A stretch of DNA of 64,000 nucleotides from assembly GCA_031551355.1 (NCBI GenBank), contig JAVBNT010000003.1, positions 8,192 through 72,191 of the forward strand. The letters run 5' to 3'. This stretch comes from JAVBNT01 sp031551355 (GTDB lineage Bacteria; Vulcanimicrobiota; CADAWZ01). Both the position numbers and the translations under genes were made by a program. Shown one piece after another: positions 50,458-59,653 of this stretch. The notes beneath the pieces were generated by a model. The model did not search any database. It was not told where the DNA came from and saw nothing but the letters and a program-made list of their open reading frames with translations. Position 1 is the stretch's first letter, and the number at the start of each line of letters is the position of its first letter.

Positions 50458-53121
50458 TTACAAAGGCAGGGTAAATCTAAAAATGGCTCCGCCTTCCGGC
50501 CTGTTAGCCGCATGCATTTCGCCGCCATGCGCTTTTATTATCGACATACAAATAGACAAGCCGATGCCCATTCCACGCGACCTGTCCCCTACTCTGTCTT
50601 CCACGGACATTTTGCCTTCAAATAAATGAGGCAAGTCGTCGGCCGGGACACCTTCCCCCTCGTCAAAGACTTCAAACACAGCGCTAGATCCGCTTCTACG
50701 CACCACAACATCCACTTTCGCAGAAGCTGAAGAATTTTTTATTGCATTTTCCAGTAAATTCATAATGACCTGAATAATTAACGTTGCGTCCATCGGCACC
50801 ATTAAAAGTTCCTCAGGAGACTTTGCCAGTATAATGCGAGCAGGGAAATGCCTCTTTGTCCTGCTTATGGCCTCGGCAATAATCTCCTCGGCAGCTTCCG
50901 GCATTTTATCCACACTTAAATTATCACCTTTAATACGCGTAACCGACAGCAAATTCTCTACCATGCGAATCAACCATTGGGAATCATCCCTGATACCGCC
51001 GAGAAGTTCCCTTGTAGAATCATCACCGGCATCACAGCCATTTTCAAGCAGCAATGAACTTGCTCCTGCAATACTTGTTAAAGGGGTACGCAGATCATGG
51101 GAGATAGCCCGCAGCAAATTAGCGCGCATTTTCTCCTTTTCGGCATCAAAAGCTACGCAGTGCTGCTGCTGAGACAAATATTCGCGCTCAAGGGCTATGG
51201 CAATCAAAGAACCGAGGATCTCAAAAAAATTACGATCGTAAGTTGTCAGGGACTTACTTCCGGGACAGGAAAGTCCCATTACGCCCAAAACTTTTCCATG
51301 GGACATCAAAGGCATATAAAAAGCGTCGGCACCCATCAAAGTATCAGTTCCCGCTCCTGCCGGTTTTTGATTAACAAAAGTCCAGTGGGCAACAGCTTTT
51401 TCGTCCGGCAGCATCAGAAACGATGAATCAGGCTCCGCGGCAGACTGTTTTAAGACTGCGGGTTCAGCGGATAAAGGATCTTGCGTATAAAAAACAACGG
51501 AGCGGCCGAATATATTTACCACATACTCATTGGCTAAATCGACAATACCCTTTAAATCGGGAGTTATTAGAAGTTTTTTATTAATACCGTAAAGCACTTC
51601 CGTCCGCCGTTCCCTCGAAACCGCCAGCTCCGCCTGGGCATTGATACGCATTGTCAGCGTGCTTGTGATCAGGGCAATAATCAGCATAATGGCAAAAGTA
51701 ACAGGATATCCTGCTCTGATAGCATCAAAAGTATAGATAGGGTCGGTGAAAAAGAAATTAAAACAAAGAACGCTGAGTAAAGAGGCTAAAATTCCATGCA
51801 AATAACCGGAGGTTATCCTTGAAATGATAAGAACAGAAAGAATATAGAGCATTATAATATTCTGTTCCCCGATACCGAGTGCCGTTAAAATTTCGCAAAA
51901 AACCGTTGTCGCCGCCAAAATGGCCGACATTTTGCCAAGATCAGGCCAGGAAATATAAAACGGATATTTCATCACTGCAGATTTTTTTGCCCCGCGCCTG
52001 TCCCTTGCCCCCTGTGAGACGATATGAATTTCCACCCCTTCAAGCATTCTTATAAGCCGATCTTCAAATCCGGGCTTTAATATATTAGCCGGAGTCCAAA
52101 TTTTTTTACCGATAACGATATTGGTAATTCCCGCTGTGCGGGCGTATTCGGAGACCGTCAACGGGACATCATCGCCATATAAAGTTACTATTTCAGCCCC
52201 CAGCCTCTGTGCCAGTTCGATATGTCCCTGCAATGTTTTTTTATCGGCGTCGGACAAATATACATTATTATGTGTTTCGACATATAAAACAGTCAAAGGG
52301 GCATGCATAGCCTCAGCAATTCTAGCCGACCAGCGTATACATCTTGCGGATGAAGGAGCACTGCTTATACAGACTAAAAATTTCATTGCCGCCGATTTTG
52401 CAGGTGATTTACTGCTTTCAAAACCATCCTGGCTCACCCTGTCGGCAGATTTGCGCATGGAAATTTCCCGGAGACTTCTCAGATTCTCTTTGGAAAAAAA
52501 CTTCTTCATAGCAGTCTCGGCACGTTCAGGAGCGTATACCTTGCCGCTTTCAAAACGCTTCAGAAGCTCTTCAGGGGAAATATCTATAAGTTTTATATCA
52601 GAGCGTTCAAAAATAAAATCCGGCACCGTTTCACGGACGTTAATGCCGGTAATATCCATTATGACATCATTAAGGCTCTCAATATGCTGAACATTAACCG
52701 CCGTATACACGTCAATTCCGGCAAGCAAAAGCTCCTCAACATCCTGATAGCGCTTTTTGTTGCGGCATCCGGCCGCATTCGTGTGAGCCAATTCATCAAC
52801 AAGGACAATTTCCGGCCGCTTTTTGAGAGCGGCATCCAGATCAAATTCCTTCAAGGTTATATTTTTATAGGGGATTACCGCCGGCGGCAGCAAAACAAGT
52901 CCGTCAAGCAGCTGCATTGTTTCCGGGCGCGTATGAGGTTCAATATAGCCGACAAGAACATCCTTTCCGGCTTTAGACTGCAGATGAGCTTCTTCAAGCA
53001 TCGCATAGGTTTTTCCGACACCGGCGGCATAGCCAAAAAAAATACGCAAACGGCCGCTGCTGCTTCCCTCCTTATTAACGGCAGCAAGCAGAGCATCCGG
53101 ATCCGGTCTAAATTCTTCCAT
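50458..53121 (-). CDS. kdpD: KdpD osmosensitive potassium-sensing histidine kinase
   Basis: An 887-residue sensor kinase. In order: KdpD N-terminal domain with Walker A G30-YAAGVGKT38 and VLVDELAHTN, a USP-like domain (about 245-370), four membrane segments (about 395-500), a GAF-like region, then HisKA with RAISHDLRTPL and an ATPase domain with N-box LMNLLENAIKNS and GEGVPADDL. ATG at 53121 with GGTGG upstream. It phosphorylates KdpE when potassium is low. Confidence 0.93.
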   Translation of the reverse strand: MEEFRPDPDALLAAVNKEGSSSGRLRIFFGYAAGVGKTYAMLEEAHLQSKAGKDVLVGYIEPHTRPETMQLLDGLVLLPPAVIPYKNITLKEFDLDAALKKRPEIVLVDELAHTNAAGCRNKKRYQDVEELLLAGIDVYTAVNVQHIESLNDVIMDITGINVRETVPDFIFERSDIKLIDISPEELLKRFESGKVYAPERAETAMKKFFSKENLRSLREISMRKSADRVSQDGFESSKSPAKSAAMKFLVCISSAPSSARCIRWSARIAEAMHAPLTVLYVETHNNVYLSDADKKTLQGHIELAQRLGAEIVTLYGDDVPLTVSEYARTAGITNIVIGKKIWTPANILKPGFEDRLIRMLEGVEIHIVSQGARDRRGAKKSAVMKYPFYISWPDLGKMSAILAATTVFCEILTALGIGEQNIIMLYILSVLIISRITSGYLHGILASLLSVLCFNFFFTDPIYTFDAIRAGYPVTFAIMLIIALITSTLTMRINAQAELAVSRERRTEVLYGINKKLLITPDLKGIVDLANEYVVNIFGRSVVFYTQDPLSAEPAVLKQSAAEPDSSFLMLPDEKAVAHWTFVNQKPAGAGTDTLMGADAFYMPLMSHGKVLGVMGLSCPGSKSLTTYDRNFFEILGSLIAIALEREYLSQQQHCVAFDAEKEKMRANLLRAISHDLRTPLTSIAGASSLLLENGCDAGDDSTRELLGGIRDDSQWLIRMVENLLSVTRIKGDNLSVDKMPEAAEEIIAEAISRTKRHFPARIILAKSPEELLMVPMDATLIIQVIMNLLENAIKNSSASAKVDVVVRRSGSSAVFEVFDEGEGVPADDLPHLFEGKMSVEDRVGDRSRGMGIGLSICMSIIKAHGGEMHAANRPEGGAIFRFTLPL

Positions 53122-53140
53122 TAGCAATCACCACCATACA

Positions 53141-53704
53141 CTAAATCAATCCGTCAAGAGCCAAATTTACCATCAGAACGTTTACACGGGACTCTCCCCA
53201 AAAACCAAGAATACGGCCGGCTGTAAAACGCTTTACAAGAACCCTGACGTAATCTTCCGTCATCCCGCGCTCCGATGCTATACGCCTTATCTGATATTCC
53301 GCGGCTTCAGGGGAAATATAGGCATCTACACCGCTTGCCGATGAAGTAACCAAATCCGACGGGACAGGCGTTTCTTTGTCATCATTAAATCTATGCCACC
53401 AATCAACACGCTCAGCCACCCGATTTTTCTGCTCCTTACCGGCAGGAGACAAATAGGAAACCTCCATTGGCCTGCCGATCAGATATTTGGGAGAAGTAAA
53501 TTTCTGTCCTATAAGGCTGCTGCCAACTTCCTTTTTTTGTCCGCCGGCAGTTGTGCTCACACTTACAATACTGCCGTTTGCCTTATGTTTGAAAAAGACC
53601 TGCGCAGCAAATGTAACGGCAGCGGTATAAATTACACCACAAATTAAAGTCATTATTAAAAAACAATATAAAGCCGGTCTAACCGCTTTCCATATCTTTT
53701 GCAT
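53141..53704 (-). CDS. kdpC: Potassium-transporting ATPase subunit C
   Basis: A 187-residue subunit. The start at 53704 has GAGGTG upstream, 26 bases after the kdpB stop. One N-terminal membrane helix (RPALYCFLIMTLICGVIYTAAV) is followed by a periplasmic domain with GSSLIGQKFTSPKYLIGRP, SASGVDAYISPEAAEYQIRRIA and the C-terminal LGFWGESRVNVLMVNLALD. It is required for the KdpABC complex, probably as a chaperone for ATP binding. Confidence 0.93.
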   Translation of the reverse strand: MQKIWKAVRPALYCFLIMTLICGVIYTAAVTFAAQVFFKHKANGSIVSVSTTAGGQKKEVGSSLIGQKFTSPKYLIGRPMEVSYLSPAGKEQKNRVAERVDWWHRFNDDKETPVPSDLVTSSASGVDAYISPEAAEYQIRRIASERGMTEDYVRVLVKRFTAGRILGFWGESRVNVLMVNLALDGLI

Positions 53705-53729
53705 AAAAACACCTCTGTCCTGCAACCGG

Positions 53730-55787
53730 TTATATGCCGAATAATGCAAGCACCATATCGAGCAGCTTGATCACTATAAACGGAGCCATTAATCCGCCGA
53801 AGCCGTATAAAAAAACGTTGTGCGCCAATAGTTTTGCGGCGGGCATTTCTCTGTAGGCAACCCCCTTAAGCGACAACGGAATCAAAGCTATTATTATCAG
53901 GGCATTATATAATACCGCGGAAAGAATGGCACTATGTTCACTATTAAGGCCCATAATATTAAGTGAAATAAGCTGAGGATAAATGCCAAAAAACAATACG
54001 GGGATGATGGCAAAATATTTTGCCACATCATTGGCAACACTAAAAGTAGTCAATGCCCCTCTCGTCATTAAAAGCTGCTTGCCTATACGCACTATCTCAA
54101 TAAGTTTAGTCGGGCTGGAATCCAAATCAACCATGTTTCCCGCCTCTTTAGCAGCCTGGGTGCCGCTGTTCATCGCAACGGCGACATCAGCCTGTGCCAA
54201 AGCCGGGGCATCATTTGTTCCGTCCCCGGTCATTGCCACCAAATGCCCCCTGACCTGATAGTCCCTTATAAGCGCAAGCTTGGCTTCCGGCGTAGCTTCG
54301 GCCAAAAAATCATCGACTCCGGCCTCCGCCGCAATCGCCGCGGCAGTCATGGGGTTGTCCCCGGTGATCATTATTGTCTTTATGCCCATCTTGCGAAGAT
54401 CGCCAAAACGTTCCCTTACTCCGTTCTTAACAATATCTTTTAAATAAATAACACCTAAAACACGGTTATTAATCACGACAACAAGAGGCGTTCCCCCGGA
54501 CGAAGCAACCCTGGCAACGATTTCATCACATTCATCAGGATAAGGCCATCCATTTTCCCGGACATACGATTTAACGGCATCGGCAGCTCCCTTACGTATT
54601 TTATTATCCCCGTAATCAACGCCGCTCATTCTTGTTTTTGCACTAAACTCTATAAAACGGGCACCAAGCGCCGCCAAATCTCTGCCTCTTATACCAAACA
54701 GCTTTTTTGCCAGCACTACAATACTGCGTCCTTCGGCAGTCTCATCGGCAATCGAAGACAATTGAGCCGCATCGGCAAGTTCCTGCTGCGATACGCCGCT
54801 TACAGGCAAAAACTCACTGGCCTGTCTGTTACCCAAAGTAATCGTACCGGTTTTATCAAGAAGAAGGATATCAACGTCTCCGGCAGCTTCTATCGCACGT
54901 CCGCTCATAGCCAACACATTAGCCCGGTTTAAACGGCTCATTCCCGCGATGCCTATTGAAGACAGCAAAGCGCCGATTGTCGTAGGCGCAAGGCAGACAA
55001 GCAAGGCGATAACATTCGTCAGCGAAATCATCTTCCCGGAAGAAGCCTGCATGCAGGCAAAACGGGTGAAGGGCAGCAAAGTCACGGTCACAACAATAAA
55101 AATTACCGTCAGGGTAACAAGAAGGATCTGCAGCGCTATTTCATTAGGGGTTTTCTTTCGCGATGCCCCCTCTACCATAGCGATCATTTTGTCAAGAAAA
55201 CTCTCTCCCGCTTCGGCGGTGATGCGGATAACCAGCCAGTCGGAAATTAAAAGAGTCCCACCGGTAACAGCACTTCTGTCGCCGCCGGACTCACGTATAA
55301 CGGGAGCCGATTCACCGGTTATGGCACTTTCATCAACAGAAGCAACCCCGTCAATAACCTCTCCGTCCATAGGAATCTGCTCTCCCGCTTCCACAAACAC
55401 AATATCACCGGTTTTCAACAATGTTGAATCGACAAAGGTAAAAATACTATGCTCTTCGGGCTTTTCAAGCTTTCTGGCCTTAACATCTTTTTTAGCCGAA
55501 CGCAACGCAGCAGCCTGCGCTTTCCCGCGCCCTTCCGCAATAGCTTCGGCAAAATTTGCAAATAAAACAGTAAACCAAAGTATCAGGGAAATAGAAAAGA
55601 CATAAGCCGGATTCTCCCGCGAAACGCCAAGCAATGCAAGCACCCATATGACGCCCGTTATCAAAGCACCTATATAAACAACCATCATTACAGGATTTTC
55701 AGCCTGAACTTTAGGAGAAAGTTTGATAAAACTGTCTTTCATGGCTTCAAGCAAAACGGAGCCCTGATTTTCCTTCATAAATGCCAT
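53730..55787 (-). CDS. kdpB: Potassium-transporting P-type ATPase subunit B
   Basis: The 685-residue catalytic subunit hydrolyses ATP. P-type motifs are present: TGES, DKTGTITLG with the phosphorylated Asp, KGAAD and TGDGTNDAPALAQADVAVAMNSG. Seven membrane helices are expected. The gene lies just after the short orf74, with AAAGG before the start. The length is normal for the family. Confidence 0.95.
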   Translation of the reverse strand: MAFMKENQGSVLLEAMKDSFIKLSPKVQAENPVMMVVYIGALITGVIWVLALLGVSRENPAYVFSISLILWFTVLFANFAEAIAEGRGKAQAAALRSAKKDVKARKLEKPEEHSIFTFVDSTLLKTGDIVFVEAGEQIPMDGEVIDGVASVDESAITGESAPVIRESGGDRSAVTGGTLLISDWLVIRITAEAGESFLDKMIAMVEGASRKKTPNEIALQILLVTLTVIFIVVTVTLLPFTRFACMQASSGKMISLTNVIALLVCLAPTTIGALLSSIGIAGMSRLNRANVLAMSGRAIEAAGDVDILLLDKTGTITLGNRQASEFLPVSGVSQQELADAAQLSSIADETAEGRSIVVLAKKLFGIRGRDLAALGARFIEFSAKTRMSGVDYGDNKIRKGAADAVKSYVRENGWPYPDECDEIVARVASSGGTPLVVVINNRVLGVIYLKDIVKNGVRERFGDLRKMGIKTIMITGDNPMTAAAIAAEAGVDDFLAEATPEAKLALIRDYQVRGHLVAMTGDGTNDAPALAQADVAVAMNSGTQAAKEAGNMVDLDSSPTKLIEIVRIGKQLLMTRGALTTFSVANDVAKYFAIIPVLFFGIYPQLISLNIMGLNSEHSAILSAVLYNALIIIALIPLSLKGVAYREMPAAKLLAHNVFLYGFGGLMAPFIVIKLLDMVLALFGI

Positions 55788-55793
55788 GCCTTT

Positions 55794-56018
55794 CTAAAAA
55801 CGAATATAATATTCCGCACCGGGAAAAAAGGCCAAATCAGGACAAAAGCTCAATGAAGCCACCAGCATTATCACAGCCAGCAGTAAAATAGCCGCGGCAA
55901 CCGAAATACCGGTCTGTATAAGCATCCTCATAAAATCTCTGTTACGCATTTTTTTCAAAGAAGCGGTAAGACTAATTTTCATAAAGCGAATAACGGCAGG
56001 ATTCCTTTTACCCTTCAT
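55794..56018 (-). CDS. Short ORF that duplicates the KdpA C-terminus
   Basis: A 74-residue protein between kdpA and kdpB. GGAG lies upstream of its ATG. Residues 41-68 (AILLLAVIMLVASLSFCPDL...AEY) align closely with the KdpA C-terminus (FLLLAVIMLVAALSFLPVL...AEY), and the SLKK before it also matches. It has one membrane helix. It occupies a place not normal for kdpF, which is shorter and precedes kdpA, so it looks like a partial tandem copy of the 3' end of kdpA that acquired its own start. Whether it joins the complex is unknown. Confidence 0.65.
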   Translation of the reverse strand: MKGKRNPAVIRFMKISLTASLKKMRNRDFMRMLIQTGISVAAAILLLAVIMLVASLSFCPDLAFFPGAEYYIRF

Positions 56019-56030
56019 AACTTTAATCTC

Positions 56031-57716
56031 CTAAAAACCATTAAGATATTCCGCAATGGGTCCGAGTGCCAGGACAGGCAGAAAACTCAACGCGGCAACG
56101 AGCATTATCACGGCGAGCAGAAGAAAAACAAACATAAAGTTAGTCGTAGAAAGAGTGCCTTCACCGGAGGCAACGCTTTTTTTCAAAGACAAATTCCCGG
56201 CAAGATAAATAACGGCCGTTAAGGGTGCAAACCTTGCCGCAAGCATAATCAGCGCCCCAAAAACATTTGTAAAAACAGTATTGCCGTTAAAGCCGGCAAA
56301 AGAACTGCCGTTGTTATTAGCCATAGAGGTAAACGCATACAATACCTCGGAAAATCCATGGGGTCCATTATTTGCCAGCCAGGACGGGCATTCGGGCATC
56401 ATAACAGCCGCAGCTGTTCCTATTAGAGTTGCCAGCGGCGGGACAAGGACAATTACACAGACCATTTTCATATCAAAGGGCTCAATTTTTTTACCCAGAT
56501 ATTCCGGAGTCCGCCCAATCATCAATCCGGCGATAAAAACAGTAAGAATAACGAAAGCAATCATCCCGTAAAGCCCGCAGCCGACGCCGCCGAAAACAAT
56601 CTCACCCAACTGCATCAGAAACATGGCAACCATACCGCCCAAAGGTGTCAGGCTGTCATGCATGGAATTCACCGAGCCGTTGGACGATGCTGTAGTGACA
56701 ACAGACCATAGCGACGATGTCCCCACCCCATGCATGACCTCCTTCCCCTCCATACTGCCCGACGGCAGTACCCCCATATATTGCGGCGCCAGATAATACT
56801 CACTAGCTACAGCGCCGGCCACGGATAAAAGAAATAGAAAAGCCATCGCAGTATATACGGTTCCCCCCTGACGCATATCATTGACAGCTTTTCCAAAAGT
56901 GACGCAAAGTGAAGCCGGTATCAGCAAAATAGCCAGCATCTCAAGAAGGTTTGAAACAGGAGTCGGATTCTCAAGCGGATAAGCCGAGTTGGCACCGAAA
57001 AAACCACCGCCGTTAGAACCGAGCTGTTTTATGGAAATCTGGCTCGCCGCCGGTCCCAAAGGAATCTGCACCGGCTTTCCAGCCTCCAGCGCCGCCACTG
57101 TTTTATAAGGGGCAAATGTCTGCACAGCACCCTCGGCGACAAGAAAAACGGCAAGGACGGCCGACAGAGGAATCAGTAAATACAAAGTGACCCTTGTAAG
57201 ATCTTTCCAGAAATTTCCGACCGTATCAGTCTGTTTAGAAACGAAAGATCTTATGAGAACAAATAAAACAGCGATTCCCGTCGCGGCAGATACAAAGTTT
57301 TGCACCGTTAGTCCGAGAAACTGCGTCAAATATGAAAGAGTCTTTTCCCCGGAATAAGCCTGCCAATTAGTATTGGTGACAAAACTTGCCGCCGTATTGA
57401 AAGCGAGATCTGCTTTTACCGCGCCAAGTTTCTGCGGATTGAACGGCAGCACTCCCTGAAGCAGTTGCAGTAAAAAAACAAAGAGCAAACCAAAAAAACT
57501 GAACAGCAATACGGAAACTAAATATTTACGCGGCATCATATCAGCGTCTTCACCGCCGCCAAGCATTCTGTAAATAAAATCTTCGACGCCGGAAAAAAGC
57601 GTCGACAGGAAAACACGCTCCCCGTTCATCAATCTGTAAATATAAAAACCCAGCGGAAGCGATAATACCACCAGTAATAAAATGTATACAATATCCTGTA
57701 GTATAAAAAAAATCAA
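56031..57716 (-). CDS. kdpA: Potassium-transporting ATPase subunit A
   Basis: The 561-residue potassium channel subunit, with ten or so membrane helices and the four pore loops: TNTNWQAYSGE, GSNGGGFFGANSAYPLENP, SSNGSVNSMHDSLTPLGG and ANNNGSSFAGFNGNT. The start is TTG at 57716, 8 bases after GGAGG; an ATG within that spacer is out of frame. It is the first gene of the operon kdpA-orf74-kdpB-kdpC-kdpD-kdpE. Confidence 0.95.
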   Translation of the reverse strand: MIFFILQDIVYILLLVVLSLPLGFYIYRLMNGERVFLSTLFSGVEDFIYRMLGGGEDADMMPRKYLVSVLLFSFFGLLFVFLLQLLQGVLPFNPQKLGAVKADLAFNTAASFVTNTNWQAYSGEKTLSYLTQFLGLTVQNFVSAATGIAVLFVLIRSFVSKQTDTVGNFWKDLTRVTLYLLIPLSAVLAVFLVAEGAVQTFAPYKTVAALEAGKPVQIPLGPAASQISIKQLGSNGGGFFGANSAYPLENPTPVSNLLEMLAILLIPASLCVTFGKAVNDMRQGGTVYTAMAFLFLLSVAGAVASEYYLAPQYMGVLPSGSMEGKEVMHGVGTSSLWSVVTTASSNGSVNSMHDSLTPLGGMVAMFLMQLGEIVFGGVGCGLYGMIAFVILTVFIAGLMIGRTPEYLGKKIEPFDMKMVCVIVLVPPLATLIGTAAAVMMPECPSWLANNGPHGFSEVLYAFTSMANNNGSSFAGFNGNTVFTNVFGALIMLAARFAPLTAVIYLAGNLSLKKSVASGEGTLSTTNFMFVFLLLAVIMLVAALSFLPVLALGPIAEYLNGF

Positions 57717-57771
57717 ACCAACATCCTCCGCATTTAAAGGCAGTTAAGCAAGTTCTAAATTGATGTAATCA

Positions 57772-57847
57772 CAAAAATAATTATAACATGGACTTAAATA
57801 AATTTGCCGTTAAGAAGGTGCGGAAACAGGTTAAGATTGTGTTAAGA
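57772..57847 (-). promoter_or_regulatory. kdp promoter with candidate KdpE sites
   Basis: On the minus strand TATAAT (57785-57780) lies about 65 bases before the TTG start. The -35 position (about 57803-57808, GGCAAA) is poor, as for an activated promoter. Three copies of TCTTAAC on the minus strand, at 57809-57815, 57830-57836 and 57841-57847, are spaced 21 and 11 bases (about two and one helical turns), the pattern of an OmpR-type regulator next to the -35 box. Confidence 0.6.
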
Positions 57848-57911
57848 AAATAAAAAAGGGAGGAAATACAGAAGAATTGAAGCAGAGGAAACAGGATAAT
57901 ACAAGTCAGGC

Positions 57912-59615
57912 TCATTTGCGGACTCTATGTTTAAGCCAGCGTCCAATACACCTGTTCATAAGAATAATATCCACAGGTTTGGACAAATAATCACTAAAGC
58001 CGGATTCCAACAAGGTCTTTTCGGCGTCACTGAAAGCGTTTGCGGTAAGGGCTATTACAGGAACTTTTGAATAATACTCACTAAATGCGCGAATTTTAGC
58101 GGTAGTTTCAATACCGTCCATTTCCGGCATCATTTGATCCATAAAAATTATGTCATATTCTTTTTCCTTTATAAGTTCCAGTGCGCGAGATCCCGACAAA
58201 GCAGTATCAGGCACGATCTCATATTCGCCTAAAATAGCCTCAACGACCATAATATTCAATTCGATATCATCAACAACAAGGACTTTGGCCGTCGGCATCG
58301 GAACGAATACAACTTCATCCGAAGATTCCGACAATGAGTCTTTGCCAAGGGTAAGCGGCAATACAATCGAAAAAACCGAGCCTTTGCCATAGGAACTCTC
58401 CACCAAAAGTTCACCTTTCATACTGCTGCATATATATTTAGTAATTGAAAGCCCTAGTCCGGTTCCGACAACATGTTTATTACGCCGCAAATCAAGCTGT
58501 TCAAAAGGAGAAAAAAGACGCGATAAATCCTCTTGTTGAATTCCTATTCCGGTATCAATAACATCAAAACGCAATTTACCGCCATCAATGTATGCTCTTA
58601 ACTTAACGCTGCCGTTATTCGTATATTTTATTGCATTTACCACAATATTGTTAATGATTTGGCCAAGCCTCAGCTCATCTTCAAAGATAAATTTCGGCAA
58701 GTCATCAGACATGTCAAGCGAAAAGAAAAGATTTTTTTCCAGTGCCATTACTCCGGCCAGTGAACTGATATTCTCAAGCAGGGAGTGAAGGTCAAAATCA
58801 GTCGGCGAAATAACCATTTTTCCGGCTTCTATTTTGGAAAAATCAAGTATATCATTAATTATCGACAAAAGAGACTGCGCCGCTTTTTTGATGTTAAAAA
58901 GAAAATTCTGCTGACGGCTTGTCAGCGGCTCCTGATCTATAAAACGAAGCAAGCCCAAAATAGCGTTCATAGGGGTTCTTATTTCGTGAGACATACTGGC
59001 AAGAAAGTCAGATTTAGCCATATTGGCCTGTATCGCCTCATCTCTGGCCTGATTAAGCTCGGTTATGTTATGCATAACAACAAGCACGCCGGCAAATAAA
59101 CCATTGTCTTTTAGAAAAGACAGCAGGTTCACCTCATACTGTTTTCCGGCTGCCGACACTTCAAACCTCCGGCCTGACTTTATTTCTTCATTGTTATCAA
59201 TAATCGACGTTATGGACAGGATCATTTCTTCGGTAAATACGGGAGGCGCATATCTCTCAACGATCTGCGCAAGTTCACGCCCCTGCAAGATTGAGACGTC
59301 ATCAATATCTATAATCTCGGTTATGGAATTGGTGCTCAAAAGAAATTTCTTTTTTTCATCAATTATAAAAATAATATCCGGACATGACTCAAGCAGAAGC
59401 CTGACATACATTTCCTGCTTAAGCTTCTCATTGGAAATAGTCTTATTCATATTTGACTGGGTTTCGGCATTGAGCTTAAAAATGGAAATTCTCTTTTCGC
59501 TCGACCTCAACTCGCGCCTGAGTTTGTTCCCCTCTGTTTCCAAAACCTTAATCCGAGCAAGTAAGCTATCATAATCCTCTCTTGAAACAAACCCGGATTT
59601 ATCATTCATATCCAT
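57912..59615 (-). CDS. Hybrid sensor histidine kinase with receiver domain
   Basis: A 567-residue protein. N-terminal coiled coil (about 10-70), PAS domain (about 72-185; DIIFIIDEKKKFLLSTNSIT), HisKA with FLASMSHEIRTPMNAI, ATPase domain with NIVVNAIKYTNNG, DTGIGIQ and GTGLGLSI, and a C-terminal receiver with D in IIFMDQMMPEMDG and K in LSKPVD. No membrane helix, so cytoplasmic. It begins 38 bases after the FIST gene, whose product probably supplies its input. It lies 195 bases upstream of kdpA, on the same strand, but a kdp promoter separates them. Confidence 0.9.
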   Translation of the reverse strand: MDMNDKSGFVSREDYDSLLARIKVLETEGNKLRRELRSSEKRISIFKLNAETQSNMNKTISNEKLKQEMYVRLLLESCPDIIFIIDEKKKFLLSTNSITEIIDIDDVSILQGRELAQIVERYAPPVFTEEMILSITSIIDNNEEIKSGRRFEVSAAGKQYEVNLLSFLKDNGLFAGVLVVMHNITELNQARDEAIQANMAKSDFLASMSHEIRTPMNAILGLLRFIDQEPLTSRQQNFLFNIKKAAQSLLSIINDILDFSKIEAGKMVISPTDFDLHSLLENISSLAGVMALEKNLFFSLDMSDDLPKFIFEDELRLGQIINNIVVNAIKYTNNGSVKLRAYIDGGKLRFDVIDTGIGIQQEDLSRLFSPFEQLDLRRNKHVVGTGLGLSITKYICSSMKGELLVESSYGKGSVFSIVLPLTLGKDSLSESSDEVVFVPMPTAKVLVVDDIELNIMVVEAILGEYEIVPDTALSGSRALELIKEKEYDIIFMDQMMPEMDGIETTAKIRAFSEYYSKVPVIALTANAFSDAEKTLLESGFSDYLSKPVDIILMNRCIGRWLKHRVRK

Positions 59616-59653
59616 TGAAGCACCCCAACTGACAACTCAAAAAATTACATAAA

